From the NCBI RefSeq assembly GCF_030378205.1, contig NZ_CP127385.1:7542001-7606000 (forward strand): DNA of 64,000 nucleotides, in the 5' to 3' direction. Below are positions 17,672 through 26,757 of the stretch, one piece after another. Numbering within the stretch: position 1 is the first letter of the stretch; every line of letters starts with the position of its first letter. Source of the DNA: Bradyrhizobium sp. NP1 (GTDB taxonomy: Bacteria; Pseudomonadota; Alphaproteobacteria; Rhizobiales; Xanthobacteraceae). Position numbers and translations under genes: made by a program. Below the pieces are notes generated by a model. That model was not told where the DNA came from, made no database searches, and saw only the letters and a list, made by a program, of their open reading frames with translations.

Positions 17672-19361
17672 AGCCGGCGGCCGGAAGCGCCGCGCCGCCG
17701 GCGGCGTCCCACGGACGCTGCGGCGAGGCGAGCCCGGTCAGCCGGCCCTGGATATAGTCGCAGCCCCAGTCGCGCAGCAAATCAGCGGATTGCTCGTCCT
17801 GCACCCATTCGGCGACCGTCTTGATCTGCAGCCGCCGCGCCAGGTCGATCAGCGTCTGCACGAAAGCGCGGTCGTCGGCGGACTCGGCGATGTTCTGGAC
17901 GAAATCGCCGTCGATCTTGACGATATCGACACCGAGCTTGCGCAGGTTGCGGAACGAGGTGTAGCCGGCGCCGAAATCGTCGATCGCGATGCGGCTGCCG
18001 AAATTCTTCAGCCGGGTGACGAAGCCGCGCACGTCGTCGAGATCCTGGATGGCGACCGTCTCGGTGATCTCGACGATCAGCCGCTCGCCGACCCCGGGAT
18101 GGGCGCGCATCAGCGATTCGATCGAGGCCCACCAGTCCGGATCCATCGTGGTTCCCGGCGAGATGTTGAGGCTGAGCTGGACGTTGCTCGCCTGCGCGAG
18201 CTCGCCGATCACGAGCTCGAGCACGCGGTGGTCGACCAGGCGGATCAGGCCGAGCCGCTCGGCGACGGGAACGATGTCGGGCGCCAGCAGCACCTGCCCG
18301 TCTTCCTGCTCCATGCGCACCAGGCATTCGTAGAATCCGGCCTGCCGCGAGCGCGCGTCGACCACCGGCTCATAGGCCATCACGATCCGCCGTTCGTTGA
18401 GCGCGGTGACGATCTCGTCGGTGACTCGGATGTTGACGCGGCGCTGCGCGTCGCGCGCGACGTTCGGCCGCCACAGCGAGAACGAGCCGGCGCGGCGCCG
18501 CTTGGCGCCATCGAGCGTTTCGTGGGCGCGGTTGATCGCCTCGTCGGTCGAGCGCGCATGGCGCGGCACGTTGACCGCGCCGATCGAGGCCGTGACCGAG
18601 ACCGGGCCGGACTTGGTCGGCACCACCTCGTCGCGGATGGCGGCCAGGAAGCGTTCCGCCGCCACATTGGCGTCCTCGACCGTGCAGTTCTTCAGGATCA
18701 GGCCGAACTTGTTGCCGGAGAAGCGGCCGAGCACGTCGCCGCCGCGCAGCCGCGCGCGGATGCGGCGGGCGACTTCCGCGATCACGGCATCGGCGACGTC
18801 GAAGCCGAACGCGTCGTTGATGCGGGAGAGGTGATCGATTCCGATCAGCATGAAGGCCGAAGTGGCGCGAAAGCGCGTGCCTTCCTCGATCGCCTGCGCG
18901 AGTGCTGCGACCAGATGGGTGCGGTTCAGCTCCCCGGTCAGCGGGTCGCTCTCGGCGAGCTTCTTCAGCGCCTCGTCGCGGGCGTGGCGCTCATTGTCGA
19001 TGCGCACGATGCCCTGCGCGCGGGCCGGTCGGCCATCGGGGCCGGCGAACCAGCGGCCGGTCTCCTCGATCCAGACCAGCGGCGCGGAGGTGGTCGCCCG
19101 CACGCCATATTCGATGCGGTAGGGCGTGCCGTCGCCGCCGTGGATCGGCGGCGACTGCATCAGCGCGTCGTGCCGGATCGCGCGCTGCGGCTCGATCAGC
19201 TTGGCGAACTCAGCTCCGCTTGCGAGCGAGGCGGCCGGGATATCGCCGAGCACCGCACCCGCGGCCACCCATTCGATCGCGTCGGTCGCGATGTCCCAGA
19301 CAAAGGCCGCCTGGCCGAGCGAGGCCAGGATGGTCGACAGCGGCGGCGGGGTGGTTGTCAC
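17670..19361 (-). CDS. GGDEF/EAL domain protein with degenerate GGDEF site
   Basis: The 563-residue protein has an N-terminal PAS-like region (about 10-125), a GGDEF-fold domain (about 130-290) and an EAL domain (about 315-555). The GGDEF signature reads SGNKF (GRFSGNKFGLIL), losing the metal-binding and base-recognising residues, so diguanylate cyclase activity is unlikely. The EAL domain keeps most catalytic positions: YECLVRME, SLNIS, EITET, IAIDDFGAGYTSF, VKIDGDF. One later position has drifted (AEWVQ where AEGVE is usual). I infer a c-di-GMP phosphodiesterase whose GGDEF part is regulatory. No membrane segment is seen. Confidence 0.92.
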   Translation of the reverse strand: MTTTPPPLSTILASLGQAAFVWDIATDAIEWVAAGAVLGDIPAASLASGAEFAKLIEPQRAIRHDALMQSPPIHGGDGTPYRIEYGVRATTSAPLVWIEETGRWFAGPDGRPARAQGIVRIDNERHARDEALKKLAESDPLTGELNRTHLVAALAQAIEEGTRFRATSAFMLIGIDHLSRINDAFGFDVADAVIAEVARRIRARLRGGDVLGRFSGNKFGLILKNCTVEDANVAAERFLAAIRDEVVPTKSGPVSVTASIGAVNVPRHARSTDEAINRAHETLDGAKRRRAGSFSLWRPNVARDAQRRVNIRVTDEIVTALNERRIVMAYEPVVDARSRQAGFYECLVRMEQEDGQVLLAPDIVPVAERLGLIRLVDHRVLELVIGELAQASNVQLSLNISPGTTMDPDWWASIESLMRAHPGVGERLIVEITETVAIQDLDDVRGFVTRLKNFGSRIAIDDFGAGYTSFRNLRKLGVDIVKIDGDFVQNIAESADDRAFVQTLIDLARRLQIKTVAEWVQDEQSADLLRDWGCDYIQGRLTGLASPQRPWDAAGGAALPAAG

Positions 19362-19563
19362 GGACGCCTCGTTTCGGGACAGGCCGGGCCATTCCCGGCG
19401 CTGAAGGATCGAGCCTCTTGCGTCGCACAGGCTAGGCCAAGTTCATAAACAATTTGGAAACCACGTTTGGCGAGCGCCGGGAACCAAAAAGGCCCGCACG
19501 GCATAGAGCTTGCGAGGTTCAAACCGTAACGGGGCGAGATGTCCCAGAATGTGACGGTTTGCC

Positions 19564-19836
19564 ATGACGAGCATGAACGAGCAGGCATTCGAGGACGGCA
19601 GCTTCGAGGAAGTCGCGCCGGTTCCGGGCGCGCTTGTTCCGGTGGCCGAGCCGGTGACATTCGTGACCCGATTGCCGCTGCCGAATTCGATCTTCCTGAC
19701 CCAGGTGATGGCGAGCGCCGAACAGCTGCCGCCGTCGCGCGATCAGGCAGAGGTGCACCCGGTCGATCCTCGGTCGGCCTACGCAGCCTGTGGCAAATGG
19801 CGTCCGACGGGTTTCAGGACGCGGCAGGTCATCTGA
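19564..19836 (+). CDS. small hypothetical protein, 90 residues
   Basis: The frame starts ATGACGAGCATG and ends at 19836. The composition resembles small rhizobial hypotheticals with a hydrophobic middle (VTFVTRLPLPNSIFLTQVMASAEQLPPSR) followed by a short AYAACGKW-like motif near the end. No signal peptide or known domain is visible. It is flanked by a GGDEF/EAL gene transcribed away from it and by a convergent membrane-protein gene. Function unknown. Confidence 0.55.
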   Translation: MTSMNEQAFEDGSFEEVAPVPGALVPVAEPVTFVTRLPLPNSIFLTQVMASAEQLPPSRDQAEVHPVDPRSAYAACGKWRPTGFRTRQVI

Positions 19837-19868
19837 CCCCGTCTCGGGCGTAACACCGTCTCTGGCGG

Positions 19869-20528
19869 CTATTGGCGCGGCGGCTCGTCCGGCGTGGTGC
19901 GCGGGCCATCGGCCGTGCTTGGGCCAGGCTGAAGCCCGGGGGATGCGACCTCCGGCGAGGCCGGATTGACCACGGGTGCCGGCTGGGCTGCGGGGCGGCC
20001 GGGGTGATCGAGCAGCACGGATTCCGCGACCGAGGCCGCTGACTTCACTGCGGGCTCCTGCGCCGGCGTCGCGGCTGGTGGCGCCAGCTCGGCTGGCGGC
20101 TCGGCGACTGGCCGCTCGAACGGAGCCTGCGGCGCCGGACCCACCGACGCAACGGGCTGCAAGCGGCGGCGCGAGCGCAGCGCCACGCCCGCCAGGAAAT
20201 CCGACAGCGCAAGCAGCGTCAGCAGGAAATAGGTCGAGGTCGCGAATCTCGGCCACAGCACGAATTCGGCCGCGGCGGCGGCGAACAGCACGAACGACAG
20301 CAGGTGATCGGTAAGATATTTCGCGCCCGGCCGCGCCGCCTTGAACACCTCGAGCAGCAACAGCAGGATGCCGAGCGTGAGCAGCACGTCGCTCAGCGTG
20401 ATCGGCCACTCGCTGCCCGAGACCAGCGTCAACCGCACCAGCGGCTCGCTGAGCGAAACGCCGGGCATCAGAAAGACCAGGATGTTGTAGATCGCGAGCG
20501 GGATCAGAAGCAGCGGAAAACCGATCAT
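19869..20528 (-). CDS. hypothetical inner-membrane protein with Pro/Ala-rich tail
   Basis: The 219-residue protein has about four hydrophobic helices in residues 1-125 (for example FPLLLIPLAIYNILVFLMPG, DVLLTLGILLLLLEVF, LLSFVLFAAAAAEFVLWP and TYFLLTLLALSDFLAGVAL). A positively charged LRSRRR precedes a disordered Pro/Ala/Glu tail of about 90 residues, which should be cytoplasmic if the positive-inside rule holds. I do not recognise a named family. Confidence 0.75.
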   Translation of the reverse strand: MIGFPLLLIPLAIYNILVFLMPGVSLSEPLVRLTLVSGSEWPITLSDVLLTLGILLLLLEVFKAARPGAKYLTDHLLSFVLFAAAAAEFVLWPRFATSTYFLLTLLALSDFLAGVALRSRRRLQPVASVGPAPQAPFERPVAEPPAELAPPAATPAQEPAVKSAASVAESVLLDHPGRPAAQPAPVVNPASPEVASPGLQPGPSTADGPRTTPDEPPRQ

Positions 20529-20660
20529 CGCGGAGGCCTTGGTTCAAACAGCGAATCAGCCGGCGATGCGCTGGCGCGCCGCCGCCGGCATGGTCTTACC
20601 TCACACGCTGGCCGAATTCAGGCAGGGGATCGCGCCCCGCCCGAAAGGTCCACAACTGGA

Positions 20661-20843
20661 TCAGGATTCTTTCTTCTTCAGGACCTGACGGCCCTTGTAC
20701 ATGCCGGTCTTGAGATCGAGGTGGTGCGGACGGCGCAGCTCGCCGGAATCCTTGTCCTCGATATAGGTCGGCTTCTTCAGCGCATCCGCCGAACGGCGCA
20801 TGCCGCGGCGCGACGGCGAAGTTTTTCGTCTGGGAACGGCCAT
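20661..20843 (-). CDS. rpmF: 50S ribosomal protein L32
   Basis: The 60-residue protein begins [20 protein letters not shown], the conserved L32 N terminus, and continues with [20 protein letters not shown]. It belongs to the L32 form without the zinc-binding cysteine pairs. The start at 20843 is fixed by the family N terminus; an upstream in-frame start at 20927 is not credible. mtgA lies upstream on the same strand. Confidence 0.97.
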   Translation of the reverse strand: MAVPRRKTSPSRRGMRRSADALKKPTYIEDKDSGELRRPHHLDLKTGMYKGRQVLKKKES

Positions 20844-21007
20844 GTCGGTGTCCTCTAGGGATAGGTCGAAGGCATCGCCCGAAACGGGATGGCTCAGCGC
20901 GCCACGCGCGAACCGGATGCCGGTCAAGGCCGCGCTTATAGAGGAAGGGACGGCGTAAAGCTAGGGTCCGGCGCGGCAAAAGCGCGCAAAAATCAGCCAA
21001 AAAGGCC

Positions 21008-21676
21008 TCAATTTTCGCTCCAGCAGCGCTGCAAGCCGGCCGCCTGGGACCGCGCCAGATAGGTTCCGGCCAGCCGGCGCACGCCGGGCCCGGGATTGCG
21101 GGCGCTGCGGACATGGGGGTTGGGCAGGATCGCGGCGAGCAGCGCCGCCTCGCGCGGCCACAGCGAAGCCGCCGAATGGCCGAAGGCATAGGTGCTGCCG
21201 GCCTCGGCGCCGAACTGGCCGGAGGGGCCGAGCTCGGCGACGTTCAGGTAGATCTCCAGGATCCGCTGCTTGGGCAGGGTGAAATCAATCCACATCGCCA
21301 GCGGGAATTCCAGGACCTTGCGCACCGCTCCCGGCAGCGGCCACAGGAACAGGTTTTTCGCCACCTGCTGGGTGATGGTGGAGGCGCCGCGCAGCCCCTC
21401 GCCTTCCTGCGCGTCGTCGATCGCCTCGCGCACCGCGCCCCAGTCGATGCCGTGATGCTTGCAGAAACGCGCGTCTTCGGCCGCGACCACGGCCCGCGGC
21501 AGCGCCGGCGAAATCGCGTTGAAATCGACCCATTGCCGCGCCACCGGCTGGCCGTGCGCCCAGCGCCACAGCATCAGGGTCGAGACCGGATGGCCGGCAC
21601 GGTAGAGCGGCGCCAGCAGATAGGGCACGAGCAGCAGGAGCAGCAAAATCAGCAGCAAAGGTCGGATGAGGCGCAA
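21008..21676 (-). CDS. mtgA: monofunctional biosynthetic peptidoglycan transglycosylase
   Basis: MtgA polymerises lipid II into glycan strands at the inner membrane. The 222-residue protein has one N-terminal membrane helix ([19 protein letters not shown]) and the GT51 motifs [31 protein letters not shown] and [15 protein letters not shown]. The frame is closed upstream, and the only plausible initiator is TTG at 21676, since the next ATG lies past the membrane helix; treat the exact start as uncertain. It is divergent from ispA. Confidence 0.94.
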   Translation of the reverse strand: MRLIRPLLLILLLLLLVPYLLAPLYRAGHPVSTLMLWRWAHGQPVARQWVDFNAISPALPRAVVAAEDARFCKHHGIDWGAVREAIDDAQEGEGLRGASTITQQVAKNLFLWPLPGAVRKVLEFPLAMWIDFTLPKQRILEIYLNVAELGPSGQFGAEAGSTYAFGHSAASLWPREAALLAAILPNPHVRSARNPGPGVRRLAGTYLARSQAAGLQRCWSEN

Positions 21677-21868
21677 TCGATTTCAGGCTCAATCGGTCGG
21701 ACAGGCCATCATGGGGGCGAAAGCGCCTGCCGCGCGATGACAATTCGCGGTTTTTCCAGCGCTTTTGTGGCGCGTTTACCCCCGCCCTCGCGATTGACGA
21801 AGCCGGGCGCATAAAGGATTGTCCGGCGCAAATTACCCCTCTACCCCCCTTTCCCGGAGCCCCGTTTG

Positions 21869-22792
21869 ATGACTGGCACTGCCGCAACCGATTTCGCGAC
21901 GCGACTGGACAAGACTGCGGAGGATACCGAGGCCTTGCTCGGCGACCTGCTCTCCGACGCGGTCGAGCCGGACGAGATCGTGCGCCCGAAGCGGCTGATC
22001 GAGGCCATGCGCTATTCGAGCCTCGGCGGGGGCAAAAGGCTGCGGCCGTTCCTGGTGGTGGAAAGCGCGGCGGTGTTCGGCGTGCCACGGCCAGCCGCGC
22101 TGCTCGCGGGCGCCGCACTCGAATGCATCCACTGCTATTCGCTGATCCATGACGACCTGCCGGCAATGGACAACAGCGACCTGCGCCGCGGCCGCCCGAC
22201 CCTGCACAAGGCCTATGACGATGCGACCGCGATCCTGGCCGGCGACGCGCTGCTCACCATCGCCTTCGACATCATCACCCGTGACGAGATCCATCGCGAG
22301 GCGAGCGTCCGCCTGGCGCTGACCCGCGCGCTCGCGCGTGCCGCCGGCGTCGGCGGCATGGCCGGCGGCCAGATGCTGGATCTCGCCGGCGAGGGCCGTT
22401 TCGGCGACCGCGAGCCGGTCGACGTGGCGCGGCTGCAGCAGATGAAGACCGGCGCGCTGCTCCGCTTCGGCTGCATCGCGGGCGCGCTGCTCGGCCAGGC
22501 CTCGGCGAAGGAATACCAGGCGCTCGACGACTACGGCAAAGCGCTCGGCGAGGCCTTCCAGATCGCCGACGACCTGCTCGACGTCGAGGGCGATGCCGCC
22601 GCGCTCGGCAAGCAGACCGGTCAGGATGCTGCGCTCGGCAAGACCACTTTCGTCACCCAGCTCGGGGTCGACGGCGCCAAGAAGCGGGTGCGCGACCTGC
22701 TGGCGCGCGCCGATTCCGCGCTGTCGATCTTCGGCGCCAAGGGCGACGTGCTGCGGGCGGCCGCGCATTTCGTCGCTGAACGCAAGAACTAG
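21869..22792 (+). CDS. ispA: polyprenyl synthetase family protein, probable farnesyl diphosphate synthase
   Basis: It condenses dimethylallyl or geranyl diphosphate with isopentenyl diphosphate. The 307-residue protein has the first aspartate-rich motif SLIHDDLPAMDNSDLRRGRP (DDxxxxD spacing, typical of bacterial short-chain synthases), the GGKRLRP substrate motif and the second motif QIADDLLDVEGD followed by LGKQTGQDAALGKTTFV. Chain length cannot be read with certainty. The ATG at 21869 is preceded in frame by TTG. A DUF1345 gene follows 22 bases later. Confidence 0.92.
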   Translation: MTGTAATDFATRLDKTAEDTEALLGDLLSDAVEPDEIVRPKRLIEAMRYSSLGGGKRLRPFLVVESAAVFGVPRPAALLAGAALECIHCYSLIHDDLPAMDNSDLRRGRPTLHKAYDDATAILAGDALLTIAFDIITRDEIHREASVRLALTRALARAAGVGGMAGGQMLDLAGEGRFGDREPVDVARLQQMKTGALLRFGCIAGALLGQASAKEYQALDDYGKALGEAFQIADDLLDVEGDAAALGKQTGQDAALGKTTFVTQLGVDGAKKRVRDLLARADSALSIFGAKGDVLRAAAHFVAERKN

Positions 22793-22814
22793 AGCCCGAC
22801 AGGAGCGGGCACGC

Positions 22815-23501
22815 ATGAGCGGGGAATTCGAGGAGCGCCTGCTCCGATTCCGGAAACTGCCAAGGCCTGTTCGCATCATCTATGCGCGGCCGCGCACCTT
22901 CATCGCGCTTGCGGTCGGCATCATCGCTTTCGTCGCCCTGCCGGGCACGCTGCGCGAGGTGACGCGGCTTCTGCTCGCCTGGGACGTCTTCGTCGCGCTC
23001 TATCTGCTGCTCGTCTACACCATGATGCTGCAGAGCAGTTCCACACGTATCAGGCGCGACGCGCGGCTGCAGGACGATGGGCGCTTCCTGATCCTGCTGA
23101 TGACCGCGCTCGGCGCGTTCGCCAGCATCGCCGCGATCGTGCTCGAGCTTGGCGCGGCGCACCGCGCCGCCCACGGGCTGGCGCTCGCGATGGTGACGAT
23201 CGCCTTGTCCTGGGCGGCGGTGCATACCGCGTTCGCCCTGCACTATGCCCATGACTATTATCGCGGCGCGACGCCCGGCGGCCTGCAATTCCCGAGCGGC
23301 CAGCAGGAAGACCATGCCGACTACTGGGACTTCGTCTATTTCTCCTTCGTGATCGGCATGACCGCGCAGGTGTCGGACGTCGGCATCACCGACAAAATCA
23401 TCCGCCGCACCGCGACCGTGCACGGCATCATCGCCTTCGTATTCAACACCGCGCTGCTCGCGCTGACGGTCAACATCGCGGCGACCGCGATCTCGGGCTG
23501 A
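22815..23501 (+). CDS. DUF1345 domain-containing membrane protein
   Basis: The 228-residue protein has about five hydrophobic helices and the DUF1345 features LSWAAVHTAFALHYAHDYY and DYWDFVYFSFVIGMTAQVSD, then a last helix (IIAFVFNTALLALTVNIAAT). The family is an uncharacterised inner-membrane group. The start at 22815 follows AGGAGCGGGCACGC. Close spacing to ispA suggests co-transcription, though no functional link is known. Confidence 0.9.
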   Translation: MSGEFEERLLRFRKLPRPVRIIYARPRTFIALAVGIIAFVALPGTLREVTRLLLAWDVFVALYLLLVYTMMLQSSSTRIRRDARLQDDGRFLILLMTALGAFASIAAIVLELGAAHRAAHGLALAMVTIALSWAAVHTAFALHYAHDYYRGATPGGLQFPSGQQEDHADYWDFVYFSFVIGMTAQVSDVGITDKIIRRTATVHGIIAFVFNTALLALTVNIAATAISG

Positions 23502-23549
23502 GGCGCGGCGCCGCGAGCGGCAGCCGTCGACCATGAGCGCGGAGCGCAA

Positions 23550-24581
23550 TCACTGGGCCGGCCGCCAGGCGATCAAGCCTTCGGTTCGCGCGCGCACGTC
23601 AGGCGCCGCCAGACACGTGGCAACGGCTTCATAGCCCGGAGATCCCGGATAGGGCGCTACGCGCCTCGGCGGGCTGTGATCGGCCGGACACAGGATGATC
23701 GCCTCGTCGGTGCCGACGGCGTCGAGGTCCAGGATCGAGCTTGAGCGTGAGAGAAAAAACAGCGGCCGTGCATTTCGCCCGCGGCGACGCAGATCGGAGA
23801 TCAGCGCCCGCTGGGTTGCCGCATCGAGCCCCTGCTCCAGCATGTCGATCACCAGAAAAGCCGGACCGTCGGCCTGCAGCGCGGCGAGCAGCGCGACCAG
23901 GGCCACCGACGCGACGCCGCCTTCATCGACAAGCGCGGCGAGGTTGCGGTCGACCCGCGATTTCAAAGCCGGGTCGGATTTGAGGCGGGCACGCGCGGCC
24001 GCGCCGCCGTGGGCCAGCCGGTCCAGGCCGACAAAGGCCGCGCCGGGCAGCGCTTCGGCAAGCCGTATCGCGAGCCGCGTCTTGCCGCTCCCGAGCGGCC
24101 CGACGATGTAGTTCAGCGGCCGGATCTCGCCCAGTTCAAACCGCTCGCCACCCCACGGCCAGGGCAGATCGAACGCGACACTGATCCCGCCGTTCCCCCG
24201 GGACGGACCAGTGCTCTGTCCGCTCGGCGTCCTCTCGCCTCGCTCCAGACCGGCGCGCAGCCGGCGAACCTTGCCGATCACATCGCCAAGCGCGCGGGCT
24301 CGGCCATCGAGCGTCGCTTCATGCGCAGCCAGGACATCCGCGCGCGTCGCTGCATCGCTTTCGAGCACGCGCACCACTTCACCGAGGCTGAGCCCGAGCC
24401 CGCGCAGTTCCACGATTTCGGCGGCACGCGCCATCTCGGACGGACCGTAGGCCCGCCATCCTGCCGGGCTGCGGGCGGGGCGGATCAATCCGCGCTGCTC
24501 GTATAGCCGCAAGGCCTTGGCCGAAACGCCAAGCTGCCTCGCAGCCTCGGCAGGCTTAAGCAGTCGCGCGGCAGAATCCAC
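23550..24581 (-). CDS. MerR-family HTH regulator fused to a P-loop ATPase domain
   Basis: The 343-residue protein begins with a MerR DNA-binding domain (residues 7-75: PAEAARQLGVSAKALRLYEQ, then GWRAYGPSEMARAAEI) and a dimerisation helix (about 80-115). In place of a small ligand-binding tail it has a nucleotide-binding domain from about residue 133, with Walker A GPLGSGKT (161-168) and a Walker B-like strand PAFLVIDMLEQGLD. The layout resembles ABC/SMC-type ATPases. Ligand and target genes are unknown. It is convergent with the DUF1345 gene, and no obvious MerR-type operon is adjacent. Confidence 0.87.
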   Translation of the reverse strand: MDSAARLLKPAEAARQLGVSAKALRLYEQRGLIRPARSPAGWRAYGPSEMARAAEIVELRGLGLSLGEVVRVLESDAATRADVLAAHEATLDGRARALGDVIGKVRRLRAGLERGERTPSGQSTGPSRGNGGISVAFDLPWPWGGERFELGEIRPLNYIVGPLGSGKTRLAIRLAEALPGAAFVGLDRLAHGGAAARARLKSDPALKSRVDRNLAALVDEGGVASVALVALLAALQADGPAFLVIDMLEQGLDAATQRALISDLRRRGRNARPLFFLSRSSSILDLDAVGTDEAIILCPADHSPPRRVAPYPGSPGYEAVATCLAAPDVRARTEGLIAWRPAQ

Positions 24582-24697
24582 GAATCACCTCAGATCATGC
24601 TTGCCGCAGCCGTTATACGGGCGGCCGCAGGGGCCGGGTCAATGGCGAGGGAAAAGAAGCAACGACGCGGGCGGCATCCTGTCTCCGCCCGTCCGCC

Positions 24698-26548
24698 TTA
24701 ACGGCACACCTCGACATTGCCGCCCTGCCCTTCCCATGGGCCGCCCTGCGCAAAGGTCTTGAATTCGAGGTGGCAGCCCTTGGAGACCGGACGGCAGCCG
24801 GCGCGATCGCACACGATCTGGCCCGAGCCCGATGCCGCGGCGCGCGGCCTGGGCGCAATTGAGCCGCCGCCAAAGCCGGAACCGGCATCGTCGCGCTGGC
24901 GGGGAGTGCGCTCGGCGCGGTCGCGACTGTCACCATCGTCGCGTTTGGCGGAGGGCGTCCTGGCACGGCGCTTCTCGCATTCATTGTCGTCGTTGAGGAC
25001 CGTGCCCTCGGCGCACACGATCTTCGCACAATGGTCGCTATCGGCCTTGTAGCCGCGCTCGCACACCAGCGGGCAGACGCGCGCCTGCTTCTGCTTGATG
25101 GCGTCGAGCGTATCGGCGCTCACCGTCTTGACGTCGAGCGTCATGCCGGCATTGCGGTTGAAGGCAGACAGCGAGCGCTGCGAGGCCGCGTTCCAGTCGC
25201 CGTCGGCCGCGCCGGTGAGGCAGCCGACGCGGCGCAGCTCCTGCTGCACCGACTTGACGACGTCGCCCTGCGAAGGTCCTACGGTCAGTGCGGCGACGCT
25301 CACTCCCTTGTCGGGCGCGGCGACGCCGGCGCGGGTGTCGCCCGCCGCGGCATTGTTGCTGGCGATCTGCGCCTCCGCCGCCTTGTCGGCCCGCTTGCGC
25401 TCGGCTTCCGCAGCCTGCCCCTCGGCGATCTGCTTGGCCTTTTCCGCCGCAAGCCGCGCCTGCTCAGCAGCCTTCGCATCGGCTTCCGCCTTGGCCTGCG
25501 CTTCCTTCCTCGCGCCTTCGGCGGCGAGCCGCGCCCGCTCCTGCTCGGTCTGCCGCGCTTTTTCGGTAGCGGCAACGCGTGCTTCCTCGGCCGACAATTT
25601 CTCCAGCTGAAGCTTGGCGAGGCTCGCATAGAAGCCGTCGGGATATTGCGCGAGGAAGGCGTTCAATGCCGCCTTGTTGCCGATCTGCAATGCGAGCTCG
25701 TAGTCGTGCCGGATATCGGCCTGCGGATTGGCCGCGGCCGGCCCGGCGGAGGCGGCCTGGGCCGGCGGCGGCACCAGCGGAACGTCCTCGCCGCCGAGCG
25801 AGCCGTAGACGAACGGTTCCTGGCGGTTGGCGGTCGCCTTCAGCACGTCGTCGCGCACGAAGCCGAAGGCGCGGCGCACGTCGAGGCCCGGCCGGGTCAG
25901 ATGTTTCGACAGCGCCGCCGTGAACGGGCTGTTTTTCGTATCGCCATCGAGCGCCGTCGAGCCGGCCTTGGCCGAATAGGCGATCAGCGTGTTGGGACTG
26001 GCCGGCTCGATCTTGGCAAGGCCGCGGCCGATCGCGCGCGAAGCCACGGTGCGCTTCATCGATTTGGCGAACGGATTGTCGCGACAGGCATCGAGGATCA
26101 CGAGCCGCAACTGCTTCGCCGGCTCGACCGCGACCAGCACCCGATCGAGCGACAGCGCCTCGTCGAACACGTCGGTGTCGCGCTCGAGCCGGGCGTCGAC
26201 CGGGATCAGGTAGTTGGCGCCGTCGACCTCCATGCCATGGCCGGCATAGTAGATCACGGCGATGTCGGCACCGAGGGCAGCATCGGAAAAGTCGCGGAGC
26301 GCGCGGCGGATCTCGACCGCGGAAAGATCGCGGCGGGAATCCACCACGTCAAAGCCGGCATCCTTGAAGGTGGCCGCGATCGTGGCGGCGTCATTGGCGG
26401 GATTGGCGAGCGGCGGCACGTTCTGATAGGCCGAATTGCCGATGACCAGCGCCACGCGCTTGCCGGCGAAGGCCGGCTCGGCGGCAAGCAGCAGCACGGC
26501 GGCGAACAGGAAAACGGTCAGTTTTAGCGGTTTGAACATGGTCATCAT
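24698..26548 (-). CDS. secreted caspase-family (peptidase C14) protein with C-terminal cysteine-rich region
   Basis: The 616-residue protein has a signal peptide (LKLTVFLFAAVLLLAAEPAFA), then a caspase p20-like domain with VALVIGNSAYQNVPPL, the catalytic histidine in IYYAGHGMEVDG (His104) and the catalytic cysteine in ILDACRDNPF (Cys155). An Ala/Glu/Lys-rich coiled coil (about 320-400) leads to a peptidoglycan-binding-like repeat (VKSVQQELRRVGCLTGAADG) and a cysteine-rich tail (CPLVCERGYKADSDHCAKIVC). A second cysteine pair lies near the end. It is predicted to be periplasmic. Start ATG 26548 is favoured; ATGs at 26545 and 26539 are close alternatives. Substrate unknown. Confidence 0.9.
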   Translation of the reverse strand: MMTMFKPLKLTVFLFAAVLLLAAEPAFAGKRVALVIGNSAYQNVPPLANPANDAATIAATFKDAGFDVVDSRRDLSAVEIRRALRDFSDAALGADIAVIYYAGHGMEVDGANYLIPVDARLERDTDVFDEALSLDRVLVAVEPAKQLRLVILDACRDNPFAKSMKRTVASRAIGRGLAKIEPASPNTLIAYSAKAGSTALDGDTKNSPFTAALSKHLTRPGLDVRRAFGFVRDDVLKATANRQEPFVYGSLGGEDVPLVPPPAQAASAGPAAANPQADIRHDYELALQIGNKAALNAFLAQYPDGFYASLAKLQLEKLSAEEARVAATEKARQTEQERARLAAEGARKEAQAKAEADAKAAEQARLAAEKAKQIAEGQAAEAERKRADKAAEAQIASNNAAAGDTRAGVAAPDKGVSVAALTVGPSQGDVVKSVQQELRRVGCLTGAADGDWNAASQRSLSAFNRNAGMTLDVKTVSADTLDAIKQKQARVCPLVCERGYKADSDHCAKIVCAEGTVLNDDNECEKRRARTPSAKRDDGDSRDRAERTPRQRDDAGSGFGGGSIAPRPRAAASGSGQIVCDRAGCRPVSKGCHLEFKTFAQGGPWEGQGGNVEVCR

Positions 26549-26757
26549 GACGCTTGACCCGCGTCCCTCCGGGGTACTCTGCCAGCGGCCTGTCCCTGGT
26601 TTCGTGAGCCAGGTCACCCAAGTGGAACCCGCCCACCGCAACAGTATTGGCCCCCTGACGGTTAGTATCGTCCGGCGCCGTGCCGGTTCGGACCAGATTG
26701 GCTGCATTTTTGCCGTTTCCACCGCGCCGCGCGCGGCCGCGACCTTCTCCCGGGCGG

